From: Actinomycetota bacterium
Lineage (GTDB): Bacteria > Actinomycetota > Actinomycetes > Streptosporangiales > Streptosporangiaceae
Reading direction: 5' to 3'
DNA: 17,346 bases
Assembly (NCBI GenBank): GCA_003168295.1
Contig: PMST01000366.1
Coordinates: 6,100-23,445 of the forward strand
Of the stretch, positions 7,041-14,332 are shown one piece after another. The position numbers were made by a program, and so were the translations under genes. Below the pieces are notes generated by a model. It did no database searches and was not told the origin of the DNA. It worked only from the letters and a program-made list of their open reading frames with translations. How positions within the stretch are numbered: position 1 is the stretch's first letter; every line of letters begins with the position of its first letter.

Positions 7041-8420
7041 ATGCCAGTCGACCACGGCGGCCAGCTCACCGCCCGCGGGGGTGCCGCGCCAGCCCCGCCC
7101 ACCGTCGCGACGCCCCCGGCGACAGCCGCGACGACCGGCACAGCGACGACCGGCACAGCAAAAGCAAAGGTCGGCACAGCAAAAGCCGGGAAAGCGAAGG
7201 CGACAGCGACGGCAGGGAAAGCAGAGGCCTTGCGGGCCCGCTACGACCAGGCCACCGCGGCGCTCGACCCGCCGCTGGCCATCGTCGACGAGGGTGCGTT
7301 CGATCGCAACGCCGCCGACCTGACCCGCCGGGCCGCGAACCTACCGATCCGGGTCGCCACCAAGTCACTGCGGTGCCGTTTCCTGATCGAGCGCGCGCTC
7401 GCCCACCCCGGCTACCAGGGCGTGATGTGCTACTCGCTGCCCGAAGCCCTGTGGCTGTACGCCATGGGCACCTGCGACGACCTGCTGGTCGCCTACCCCA
7501 CCGTGGATCGCCAGGCGCTGCGGGCCCTGGCCGCGGACGCTCAGGCCCGGCGGCACATCACGATCATGGTGGACTCCACCGCGCAGCTGGACGTGGTGGA
7601 CCGGGCCGTGGGCGAGGACCATCCGGAGATCCGGGTCTGCCTGGAGCTCGACGTCTCCTGGCGCCCGCTGGCCCGCAAGCCGCTGGTGCACATCGGCACC
7701 TGGCGCTCTCCGGTGCACGAACCGCGCCAGGCCGCCGAACTCGCCGCCGTTATCACCCGCAGGCCAGGCTTCCGCCTGGTCGGCGTGATGGGTTATGAGG
7801 GCCAGATCGCGGGCCTGGGCGACGCCCCTCCCGGGCACCCGGTCCGGGCCCAGCTGATCAGGTTCATCCAGGCTCGCTCGGTCCCCGAGCTCAAAGCGCG
7901 CCGGGCCGAGGCGATCCGCCTGGTCGAGGACGTCACGAGCCTGGAGTTCGTGAACGGCGGCGGCACGGGCAGCCTGGAGTCGACGGCCGCGGATACCTCG
8001 GTGACCGAACTCACGGCGGGTTCTGGCCTGGTCGGGCCGACGCTGTTCGACGGGTACACCAGATTCAGCCCGGCTCCGGCCCTGCTGTTCGCGCTGCCCG
8101 TGGTCCGCCGCCCCGGCCCGGCCATCGCCACCTTGTTCGCCGGCGGCTACGTCGCCTCGGGCACCGGGACGGCCGACCGGCTGCCGCGGCCGTACCTGCC
8201 CGCCGGGCTCAGCCTGACCGGCGTGGAGGGAGCCGGTGAGGTGCAGACGCCGGTCCGCGGGGCCGCGGCCGCCGACCTGCAACCCGGCGACCGGGTCTGG
8301 CTGCGGCACGCCAAGGCCGGCGAGCTCGCCGAGCGGTTCGCCGAGTACCACGTGGTCCACGACGACGGCCAGGTCACCACGGTGCCGACCTACCGGGGCG
8401 AGGGCCAGTGCTTCGGCTGA
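7041..8420 (+). CDS. PLP fold-III amino acid deaminase/aldolase-like enzyme
   Basis: This belongs to the alanine-racemase-fold (type III) PLP enzymes, close to D-serine dehydratase and D-threonine aldolase. The N-terminal TIM-barrel part begins near residue 66. RVATKS puts the PLP lysine at Lys108. GYEGQIAG (251-258) and the phosphate-binding FVNGGGTGS (303-311) are further family marks. The C-terminal beta domain ends in PTYRGEGQCF (449-458), where D-threonine aldolases usually carry a PNHxC-like metal site, so the metal ligands seem changed. Residues 15-65 are an Ala/Thr/Lys-rich extension made by tandem repeats. I chose ATG 7041 because an earlier in-frame start at 6966 would overlap the divergent gene and add an unrelated leader. 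The mature enzyme is 459 aa. It diverges from the oxidase and is followed after 21 bp by an MFS transporter, so all three may serve one pathway. The substrate is unknown. Confidence 0.87.
   Translation: MPVDHGGQLTARGGAAPAPPTVATPPATAATTGTATTGTAKAKVGTAKAGKAKATATAGKAEALRARYDQATAALDPPLAIVDEGAFDRNAADLTRRAANLPIRVATKSLRCRFLIERALAHPGYQGVMCYSLPEALWLYAMGTCDDLLVAYPTVDRQALRALAADAQARRHITIMVDSTAQLDVVDRAVGEDHPEIRVCLELDVSWRPLARKPLVHIGTWRSPVHEPRQAAELAAVITRRPGFRLVGVMGYEGQIAGLGDAPPGHPVRAQLIRFIQARSVPELKARRAEAIRLVEDVTSLEFVNGGGTGSLESTAADTSVTELTAGSGLVGPTLFDGYTRFSPAPALLFALPVVRRPGPAIATLFAGGYVASGTGTADRLPRPYLPAGLSLTGVEGAGEVQTPVRGAAAADLQPGDRVWLRHAKAGELAERFAEYHVVHDDGQVTTVPTYRGEGQCFG
7128..7225 (+). repeat. Tandem repeats coding the N-terminal extension of the PLP enzyme
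   Basis: A perfect 15-bp duplication (7128-7142 and 7143-7157) encodes a repeated Thr-Thr-Gly-Thr-Ala unit. It is followed by repeated gcaaaagc and ggaaagc motifs encoding Lys/Ala/Gly. The frame is preserved throughout and the catalytic barrel starts only after it. Confidence 0.75.
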
Positions 8421-8441
8421 ACCGCACGCCCCGCCGCGCCC

Positions 8442-9812
8442 ATGACCGCGCCAAAACCACCCGCGCCAAAACCACCCCCGAGGACGCCCGACGTGGATAA
8501 CCAGGAGGTGGACAACCAGCAGACGGACCGGACCAGGGAGAAGCTCCGGACCAGGGAGAAGCTCCGGACCGGCGACCCGCTTCCGGCGGCGCTGGCCGAG
8601 CCGGTCGAGCCGGTCCGGGCCCGCTGGATCACGCTGCTGTTCCTCGCGAACGTCGGCCTGTGGCTGGCCATCTACGCCCCGATCCAGGTTGTGCTGCCCG
8701 AGCAGGTCCAGTCGCTGCACCCGGCCGACAAGGCGGTGCTGCTGTCCGTCGTCATCGGCGCGGGCGCGATCGCCTCGCTGCTGGCCAACCCGGTAGTCGG
8801 CGCGATGTCCGACCGGACCACCTCCGGCCGGGGCCGCCGCCACCCGTGGACGGTCGCGGGGGCCCTGGTCGGGGCGGTCGGCCTGCTGATCCTGGCCGCG
8901 GCCCCGGACATACCGGTGATGGTCCTGGGCTGGTGCGTGGCCCAGGTGGGCCTGGGCGGGATGCTGGCCACGCTGACGGCCGCGCTGCCCGACCGGGTGC
9001 CCGCCAATCAGCGCGGCACGCTGGGCGGCCTGATCGGCATCAGCCAGATGCTGGGCACCGTGCTCGGCGCCCTGATCGTCACGGTCCTGGTGACCAGGAT
9101 CTCTCCCGGCTACCTGACCTGCGGCGTGATCGTGATCGCGGGCGCGCTGGCGTTTACCCTGCGCACCCATGACGAGCCGCTGCCCGCCGAATTCAAGCCG
9201 CGGGTTCCGGTCACCCAGGTGCTGCGCAAGCTGTGGGTCTCGCCCCGGCAGTACCCGGACTTCGGCTGGGCCTGGCTGACGCATTTCCTGGTCAACCTGG
9301 GCAACGATCTCGGCACCTTGTACCTGCTGTATTTCCTGGCCGACGCGGCGCACTACCACGACCCGCAGATCGGGCTGCTGACGCTGATGGCGCTGTATGC
9401 GGTCGCGCTGGCCATCGCGGGCGGGGTGTGCGGCTCGGCCTCGGACCGGTCCGGGCGCCGCAAGCCGTTCATCGTGGCGGCCGCGATCGCCTGCGGCGCG
9501 GCCGCGGCCATCCTGGTTATCTCGCCTACCTGGCCGGCCGCGCTGGTGGCCGCGCCGCTGCTGGGCGCGGGCTTCGGCACGTACTGGGCGGCCGCTCCCG
9601 CCATCTTGACCGCGGTGCTGCCCGCGGCCGCCGATCGCGCCAAGGACCTCGGCGTGATCAACGTGGCGTATTCCCTCCCGCTGGTCGTGGCGCCGATCAT
9701 CGCCGGGGCGGTTCTTGGCCTCATGCACAGCTATCCGTCGCTTTTCGCGCTGGCCGGGCTGGCGTCGATCGCGGCCGGAGTGACAATTACCAGGGTCCGT
9801 TCGGTCCGCTAA
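8442..9812 (+). CDS. Major facilitator superfamily transporter
   Basis: This 456-aa permease has about 12 hydrophobic helices after a 60-residue hydrophilic N-terminus. The MFS motif A between helices 2 and 3 reads GAMSDRTTSGRGRRHPW (120-136). Its GRRHPW ending resembles SLC45/GPH-type sugar:cation symporters. A second copy (SASDRSGRRKP) occurs in the second half, as expected for two six-helix repeats. The N-terminus contains duplicated units (APKPP and TREKLR, each twice). ATG 8442 lacks a Shine-Dalgarno sequence. There is no other Met before the first helix, but GTG codons at about 8490 and 8508 could serve, so the start is uncertain. With only 21 bp after the PLP enzyme, it is very likely co-transcribed and may import that pathway's substrate or export its product. 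The sugar-type specificity is inferred from motif A alone. Confidence 0.88.
   Translation: MTAPKPPAPKPPPRTPDVDNQEVDNQQTDRTREKLRTREKLRTGDPLPAALAEPVEPVRARWITLLFLANVGLWLAIYAPIQVVLPEQVQSLHPADKAVLLSVVIGAGAIASLLANPVVGAMSDRTTSGRGRRHPWTVAGALVGAVGLLILAAAPDIPVMVLGWCVAQVGLGGMLATLTAALPDRVPANQRGTLGGLIGISQMLGTVLGALIVTVLVTRISPGYLTCGVIVIAGALAFTLRTHDEPLPAEFKPRVPVTQVLRKLWVSPRQYPDFGWAWLTHFLVNLGNDLGTLYLLYFLADAAHYHDPQIGLLTLMALYAVALAIAGGVCGSASDRSGRRKPFIVAAAIACGAAAAILVISPTWPAALVAAPLLGAGFGTYWAAAPAILTAVLPAAADRAKDLGVINVAYSLPLVVAPIIAGAVLGLMHSYPSLFALAGLASIAAGVTITRVRSVR
8446..8566 (+). repeat. Two perfect tandem duplications at the 5' end of the MFS gene
   Basis: A 15-bp unit is repeated exactly (8446-8460 and 8461-8475), giving APKPP twice. 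An 18-bp unit is repeated exactly (8531-8548 and 8549-8566), giving TREKLR twice. Both lie in the cytoplasmic N-terminal tail and keep the frame. Confidence 0.85.
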
Positions 9813-9951
9813 CCACCGCAGCCGGTCCCGGCCGTGATATTTATGCCGAACGGGGCCTGGCTAACCTCCTTGCCCAGCTGATTTCCAACCATGGCGTGAC
9901 GGCGAACGTCGTAGGGGTGACATGGCTCACCGAGCCGCTATTGGAAGTTAA

Positions 9952-9961
9952 AGAGGTAGGA
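9952..9961 (+). promoter_or_regulatory. Strong ribosome binding site of the lipoprotein gene
   Basis: AGAGGTAGGA lies 4 nt before ATG 9966 and fixes that start. It contrasts with the weak or missing sites of the neighbouring genes. The 153-bp gap before the lipoprotein, with A/T-rich TGATATTTAT near 9835-9844, could hold a separate promoter. Confidence 0.7.
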
Positions 9962-9965
9962 ATCG

Positions 9966-10628
9966 ATGTTGACCTCGAAGTCGCGAAAATCCCGGCCGGC
10001 CGCGGCCGGAGCAGTCCTGACTTGGGCCGGGCTCGCCTGCGCCGCCTTGCTGGTGACCGCCTGTAGCTCATCGGCCAGTTCCACGGCGGCGAGCGCCGCC
10101 AGCGCGCCCGCGGGATCGCCCACGCCAGTGGGGTCGCCGACCGCCGCGGGATCGTCGAGCGCGCCAGCCTCGCCCGCGGCGCCGTCGGTCACACCGAGCG
10201 GGACCGCTTCGCCGTTGGGAACAAACACCTTCCTGGCCCCGAGCCAGGACACGAACCTCACGCCGCTATATGAGCCCGCTTGCACTTCCACTTACGGTTG
10301 CCCGCTATCCGGGGATTCCACCGCGTTCCTGGCCAAAATGAAATGGTCAAGCTGGTCCGCGACGCAGGCGGTGGGAACGGGCACGTACAAGCTCAACGAC
10401 TGTAATCCCAATTGCGCGGGCGGCCAGGTCTTCGATGTGGCCACGGTGGTGACGTTCAGCCAGCCGGTCAAGGTCTGCTCCGCCTCAGGCACCCGCTGGT
10501 TCTGGTCCCGGGCGTCCTTCAGGTTCCCGAACGGCCTGCCGAAGTCCCTGCAGGCCGACGGCGGCCCGCAGAACCCCTGGACCTTCTCTGATGTCGTGAC
10601 CGCGGCCAAGCAAAGTTGCCATAGCTAG
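9966..10628 (+). CDS. Secreted lipoprotein, six-Cys mature domain, unknown function
   Basis: The 220-aa product starts with basic residues, then a hydrophobic stretch (about 13-30) and a lipobox VTAC with Cys33 as the lipidation site. It is therefore a lipoprotein held on the outer face of the cell membrane. Residues 34-85 are a Ser/Ala/Pro/Thr linker typical of actinobacterial lipoproteins. The mature domain (about 86-220) has six Cys (106, 112, 146, 150, 171, 218), enough for three disulphides, and is rich in Trp, Phe and Thr. I recognise no family. The start is well supported by the strong ribosome binding site. The gene stands alone: 153 bp after the transporter and 371 bp before the glycosyltransferase, followed by hairpins. 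A binding or cell-wall role is a guess. Confidence 0.82.
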   Translation: MLTSKSRKSRPAAAGAVLTWAGLACAALLVTACSSSASSTAASAASAPAGSPTPVGSPTAAGSSSAPASPAAPSVTPSGTASPLGTNTFLAPSQDTNLTPLYEPACTSTYGCPLSGDSTAFLAKMKWSSWSATQAVGTGTYKLNDCNPNCAGGQVFDVATVVTFSQPVKVCSASGTRWFWSRASFRFPNGLPKSLQADGGPQNPWTFSDVVTAAKQSCHS

Positions 10629-10653
10629 CCGACTCAGGATCGCTTGCGCCGTC

Positions 10654-10670
10654 CTCGCGGGCGCCGCGAG
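10654..10670 (+). terminator. Possible terminator after the lipoprotein gene
   Basis: CTCGCGG and CCGCGAG are perfect 7-bp arms around a GCG loop, 25 nt past the stop codon. A C/T-rich stretch follows rather than a T-run, so this would be an atypical, actinobacterial-style terminator. Confidence 0.4.
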
Positions 10671-10747
10671 CCCTCCCAGCCCACCGTTGCGCTCACCCTC
10701 CGCCGCACCTACACCACCCGCCTCACGCATCTCAGGCTGAATTGTCA

Positions 10748-10793
10748 TGGTTGCCGCATCCTGCACACTCCTCTGTGCAGGATGCGCCAACCA
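10748..10793. terminator. Strong 20-bp inverted repeat, possible bidirectional terminator
   Basis: The arms 10748-10767 and 10774-10793 are reverse complements with one mismatch and a 6-nt loop (ctcctc). It is one of the two most stable hairpins in the window, lying 119 nt after the lipoprotein stop and about 200 nt before the glycosyltransferase. There is no T-tract. Termination, transcript protection or a protein-binding site are all possible. Confidence 0.55.
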
Positions 10794-10999
10794 CCACATA
10801 CGGGGCCGCGACGTCAGCTGGGGGCGGACGCGGTTGGGATGAGCGTCGCGAAGATGGCCGTTATGACGGGTCATAGTGGTGTCTGTCAGTAATTGCGCGA
10901 TCACGCTGCTACCAGTAGGCAACCTGGAGGGAACCGTCCCGCCCTGTCGCGGCAGGCAGTCTAGGCCACAGACGCCAAGCGAACCTGGAGCAAAAAACC

Positions 11000-12478
11000 G
11001 TGGCAACCAAAGAACTGCTTGTAGCACCGAAGGCCCTTTCCTCCGGTCGTACCGCGGAGCTGGCGCCGACCTCATGGGCGGGACCGGACCGGGATCCGGT
11101 GCTGATCCGCGCGGCGACCCGGGCGGGCGAGGTGCGCCGGGCGATGTCCCGCGTCGTGCACGACGTCCGGTACCGGCCGCCGAAGCGGCGCACCGCCAAG
11201 ATGCTGGTTCTCATCCCCTCACACAACGAGGAAGACTCGATCGGCAACGTGCTCAACGCACTGCTGACCCAGACCCGCGTCCCGGACCGGATCGTGGTGA
11301 TCGCCGACAACTGCACCGACAAGACCGAGCAGATCGCCCGCCGCTTCCGCGGTGTCACGGTGATGCGGACCGTCGGCAACACCGAGCGCAAGGTCGGCGC
11401 GCTGAACCAGGCCTGGAATCGCTGGCAGGCCGGCTACGACTACGTGGCCGGCATCGACGCCGACACCATCCTGGCCCCGGACTGCCTGCAGCAGCTTGAG
11501 GCGGAACTGGCCATCACGCCACGACCCGGCGGGGTCATGGCTAGGTACACCTTTGACCAGCGCCTCGGCGCCTCGGGCATGGCCCGGCTGCTGATCCGCA
11601 TGCAGCGGCTGGAGTTCGCCGCCTGGACCGCCGACGCGCTGCGGCGCAACCGTAAGACCTACGTGCTCGGCGGCCAGGCCTCGCTGTTCAGCAACGAGGC
11701 GCTGCGCGCCGTGGCCGAGCGCAACCTGACCCGCGGACCGTGGGACACCAGCACCCAGGTCGAGGACATGCAGCTCACCGGCGACCTGAAGGCCATGCGG
11801 TACTCGGCCAACGTCTCGGTTAGCGCCCGCGCCTACGCCGGGCCGATGATGAACCTGCGCTCGCTATGGGCCCAGCGTCGCAAGTGGGACGAGGGCATGG
11901 CCCGGCTGCTCGTCCACTCGAAGGTGAACCAGTGGACCGCGACCCTGTGGAAGCAGCAGCTCGGCCTGGCCTCGAACGGCATCACCAGGATCGGCTTCTT
12001 CTTCCTGCTCACCGCGTCGCTGATGGTGCACCAGTACAAATGGAACTGGCTGTGGCTCATCCCGCCGGTCGTGGCCGTGCTGCTGAACCTCAAGCTCGCC
12101 TGGCGGGTGCCGAACCGCACCACCGCCGACCTGATCGGCGCGGTCATGCTGGTTCCCGTCGAGTTGTACCTGATCATGCGGGTGTGCTGCGCCACCGCGT
12201 CCTGGGTTAACGTGCTGGCCGGGATCAAGCGCGACGGCTGGGCCCAGCAGGCCCGGGCGGAGCAGGGCGGCGCAGGCGGACCGGGCAAGATACTCGGGGC
12301 CATGCTCATCCTCGCCGTGCTCGTCGGCGGGACGGTCTACGGATGGATTCACTCACCGCTGTTCGTCCAGCGGGACATCCTCACGGTCGGCTGGGCCGGC
12401 CTGGCGATCATCACCGCGCTGCAGACCCTCATGATGGTGTTCCGCATCCTCCGGCCGAGCCGGGGCCTGCGCCCGTAA
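11000..12478 (+). CDS. Membrane-bound family 2 glycosyltransferase (processive type)
   Basis: This 492-aa GT-A enzyme resembles cellulose-, hyaluronan- and poly-GlcNAc-synthase-like proteins, which build or transfer sugars from a nucleotide sugar at the cytoplasmic face. The glycosyltransferase domain starts near residue 68 (LVLIPSHNEED). It has Asp103 in DNCTD, the metal-binding DADT (153-156), the catalytic-base type ED at 255-256 in VEDMQLTGD, and QRRKW (292-296) in place of QxxRW, the mark of processive enzymes. About five membrane helices follow (roughly 330-345, 350-368, 375-395, 430-449, 461-481). No PilZ or c-di-GMP-binding domain is seen. The start is GTG 11000 with GGAG about 10 nt upstream. 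The first 65 residues are not conserved-looking, so a later start is conceivable. It stands alone between gene-free DNA and a terminator, with no polymer export partner nearby. The polymer made is unknown. Confidence 0.88.
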   Translation: MATKELLVAPKALSSGRTAELAPTSWAGPDRDPVLIRAATRAGEVRRAMSRVVHDVRYRPPKRRTAKMLVLIPSHNEEDSIGNVLNALLTQTRVPDRIVVIADNCTDKTEQIARRFRGVTVMRTVGNTERKVGALNQAWNRWQAGYDYVAGIDADTILAPDCLQQLEAELAITPRPGGVMARYTFDQRLGASGMARLLIRMQRLEFAAWTADALRRNRKTYVLGGQASLFSNEALRAVAERNLTRGPWDTSTQVEDMQLTGDLKAMRYSANVSVSARAYAGPMMNLRSLWAQRRKWDEGMARLLVHSKVNQWTATLWKQQLGLASNGITRIGFFFLLTASLMVHQYKWNWLWLIPPVVAVLLNLKLAWRVPNRTTADLIGAVMLVPVELYLIMRVCCATASWVNVLAGIKRDGWAQQARAEQGGAGGPGKILGAMLILAVLVGGTVYGWIHSPLFVQRDILTVGWAGLAIITALQTLMMVFRILRPSRGLRP

Positions 12479-12533
12479 CTCAACCGCCCTTAACTCCCAC
12501 CGCAACTCAACCCACCGCAACTCAACCGCCCGC
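12477..12533. repeat. Four short AACTC-type tandem units after the glycosyltransferase
   Basis: Units beginning AACTC start at 12477, 12492, 12504 and 12519 (spacing 15, 12, 15 bp). The first includes part of the glycosyltransferase stop codon. They lie between that gene and the shared terminator. There is no coding role on either strand. Confidence 0.65.
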
Positions 12534-12547
12534 ACCTCAGGCAGACC

Positions 12548-12586
12548 GCACTTCGGCCGGCGTCACTCCGACGCCGGCCGAAGTGC
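12548..12586. terminator. Perfect 17-bp bidirectional terminator between convergent genes
   Basis: The arms 12548-12564 and 12570-12586 are exact reverse complements around a 5-nt loop. TCTTGTCT follows on the plus strand. It sits where the plus-strand glycosyltransferase and the minus-strand trehalose operon meet, so it can stop both. The treZ stop codon (12563-12565) lies at the loop, so one arm is coding sequence. Confidence 0.8.
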
Positions 12587-14332
12587 TCTTGTCTCGATGA
12601 CGGCGAAGGCGGCGGGGGGGATCGCGACCGTGTCCTGGTTGATCGCGACCCCCGGGCTGGACGCGGCCAGGACCGCGATGCCGGGCTGCCCGAGCGGCAG
12701 CCGGACGGCCTTCGGGCCAAGGTTCGCCGCGATCCGCAGGGTCCCCCGCTGGACCATGATCCAGCGCGCGTCTTCGTCAAAGTCGGCGTGCACCCGGTCG
12801 AGCCTCGGGTCGGTGAGCTCGGGCCGGACCCGGCGCAGCGCGATCAGCTCCCGGTACCAGGCGTGCAGGCCGAGGTGCGGCTCATGATGGCGCTGCTCCC
12901 AGTCGAGCTTGGAGCGGAGAAAGGTCGCCTCGTCCTGGGGGTCAGGTACGTCGGCCGCGTCCCAGCCGTGCGTGGCGAACTCGGCCTTGCGCCCCTCGGC
13001 GACGGCCTCGGCCAGCCAGGGTTCGATGTGATCGGTGAAGTACTGCCACGGGGTGTCCGCGCCCCACTCCTCGCCCATGAACAGCATCGGGGTATACGGC
13101 GAGGTCAGCGCCAAGCCGGAGCCGACCATGACCAGTTCAGGGGATATCGTGGCGGCGATCCGGTCGCCGATGGCACGGTTGCCGATCTGGTCATGATTCT
13201 GCAGGTAGCCGAGGAAGCGGTGGGCGGGGACGCGGAACACGTCGACCTGCCGTCCGTGCGTCCGGCCGCGGAAAGCGGACCAGATGCCGTCGTGGAAGAA
13301 CACCTTGGTGTAGGTCTTGGCCAGCGTGGCTAGCGACCCGAAGTCGCAGTAGTAGCCCTGCCGTTCGCCGGTGATCGCCGCATACACCGCGTGGTGGAAG
13401 TCGTCGCTCCACTGCGCGGCCAGCCCGTAGCCCCCCGCCTCCCGTGAGGTAACCAGCCGGGGGTCGTTGGTGTCGGATTCGGCGATCAGTATCAGCTCGC
13501 GGTTCAGCCGGGCCGCCAGCGCCTGCACCTCGGTGGCGAGCTCTTCCAGGAAGTGCAGGGCCCGGTGGTCTTCCAGGGCGTGCACCGCGTCCAGCCGCAG
13601 CCCGTCGAGGTGGTAATCACGCAGCCACATCAGCGCGTTGCCGATCAGGAACGAGCGGACCTCGTCGGACCCGGGCTGGTCCAGGTTCACCGCGGGGCCC
13701 CACGGCGTCACGTGGGCCGCGGTGAAGTACGGCCCGAAGTCGCCTAGTCGGTTGCCGATGCCGACGTGGTTGTACACCACGTCGAGCAGGACGGCCAGGC
13801 CGCGCTCATGACAGGCGTCGACGAACCGCTTCAGCCCGTCGGGACCGCCGTACGGCTCGTGTACCGCCCACAGGTTGATCCCGTCGTAGCCCCAGCCGTG
13901 CCGCCCGGGGAACGTCGCCACCGGCATCAGCTCGACCGCGTGCACGCCGAGGTCGCGCAGGTGATCGAGCCGCCCGATGGCCGCGTCGAAGGTGCCTTTC
14001 GGCGTGAACGTGCCGACGTGCAGCTCGTAGATCACCGAGCCGTGCAGCGCGCCGCCGCGCCACCTCTCATCCGTCCAGCGGAAGGCGGAGTGATCGTAGC
14101 GGCGGCTCAGGCCCGCGATGCCGAACGGCTGCCGCAGGGAGCGCGGGTCAGGCAGCGTCTCGCCGTCGTCCAGCCGGAACCCGTAGTCGATCCCGGCCGC
14201 CACGTCGGGCACGTCCGCGCTCCACCAGCCGGAGCTGGTGCCGGCGCTTTCCTGGCTCATCGGGTAGCGCTGTCCCGCGACCTCGACTTCGACCTGACCC
14301 GCGGCGGGCGCCCAGACGCTGAACGTCGTCAC
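12563..14332 (-). CDS. treZ: Malto-oligosyltrehalose trehalohydrolase
   Basis: TreZ hydrolyses the bond next to the terminal trehalose unit of maltooligosyl-trehalose and releases free trehalose in the cytoplasm. It is a GH13 (alpha-amylase family) enzyme. An N-terminal carbohydrate-binding-like beta domain (about 1-90) comes first, followed by the catalytic barrel. DVVYNH (184-189) is conserved region I. GLRLDAVH gives the nucleophile Asp248, LIAESD the acid/base Glu285, and LQNHDQ the transition-state Asp381. A length of 589 aa fits the family. It starts with GTG, sharing GTGA with the treY stop, so the two are coupled. The C-terminus ends inside the terminator hairpin. It is the last gene of a treX-treY-treZ operon. 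Confidence 0.96.
   Translation of the reverse strand: MTTFSVWAPAAGQVEVEVAGQRYPMSQESAGTSSGWWSADVPDVAAGIDYGFRLDDGETLPDPRSLRQPFGIAGLSRRYDHSAFRWTDERWRGGALHGSVIYELHVGTFTPKGTFDAAIGRLDHLRDLGVHAVELMPVATFPGRHGWGYDGINLWAVHEPYGGPDGLKRFVDACHERGLAVLLDVVYNHVGIGNRLGDFGPYFTAAHVTPWGPAVNLDQPGSDEVRSFLIGNALMWLRDYHLDGLRLDAVHALEDHRALHFLEELATEVQALAARLNRELILIAESDTNDPRLVTSREAGGYGLAAQWSDDFHHAVYAAITGERQGYYCDFGSLATLAKTYTKVFFHDGIWSAFRGRTHGRQVDVFRVPAHRFLGYLQNHDQIGNRAIGDRIAATISPELVMVGSGLALTSPYTPMLFMGEEWGADTPWQYFTDHIEPWLAEAVAEGRKAEFATHGWDAADVPDPQDEATFLRSKLDWEQRHHEPHLGLHAWYRELIALRRVRPELTDPRLDRVHADFDEDARWIMVQRGTLRIAANLGPKAVRLPLGQPGIAVLAASSPGVAINQDTVAIPPAAFAVIETRALRPASE

Larger units (their letters stand above)
10629..10999. 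other. 371-bp gene-free region upstream of the glycosyltransferase
   Basis: There is no supportable gene. From left to right it holds: a 7-bp hairpin (10654-10670); a 20-bp near-perfect inverted repeat (10748-10793); and a possible structured leader with CCTGT/GCAGG near 10942-10956 and GGCaGTCT/AGACGCC near 10956-10977. The sequence AACCTGGAG occurs twice (about 10920 and 10983); the second copy supplies the ribosome binding site. I compared the leader by eye with the ydaO (c-di-AMP), c-di-GMP-I and cobalamin riboswitch consensus sequences and saw no match. Confidence 0.5.

Noticed and set aside
7365..9728. Very long open frame on the minus strand, 787 codons
   Set aside because: It lies opposite the PLP enzyme and MFS genes, whose products have clear family motifs. 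Its translation is Arg/Gly/Gln-rich and repetitive, as expected from the antisense of GC-rich codons.
10644..10892. Possible 82-aa plus-strand gene before the glycosyltransferase
   Set aside because: It spans the 20-bp inverted repeat and has an Arg/Pro/His-rich composition typical of non-coding GC-rich DNA.
10841..10999. Known riboswitch (c-di-AMP, c-di-GMP or cobalamin type) before the glycosyltransferase
   Set aside because: The conserved sequence blocks of these classes could not be found by eye; only generic stems remain.
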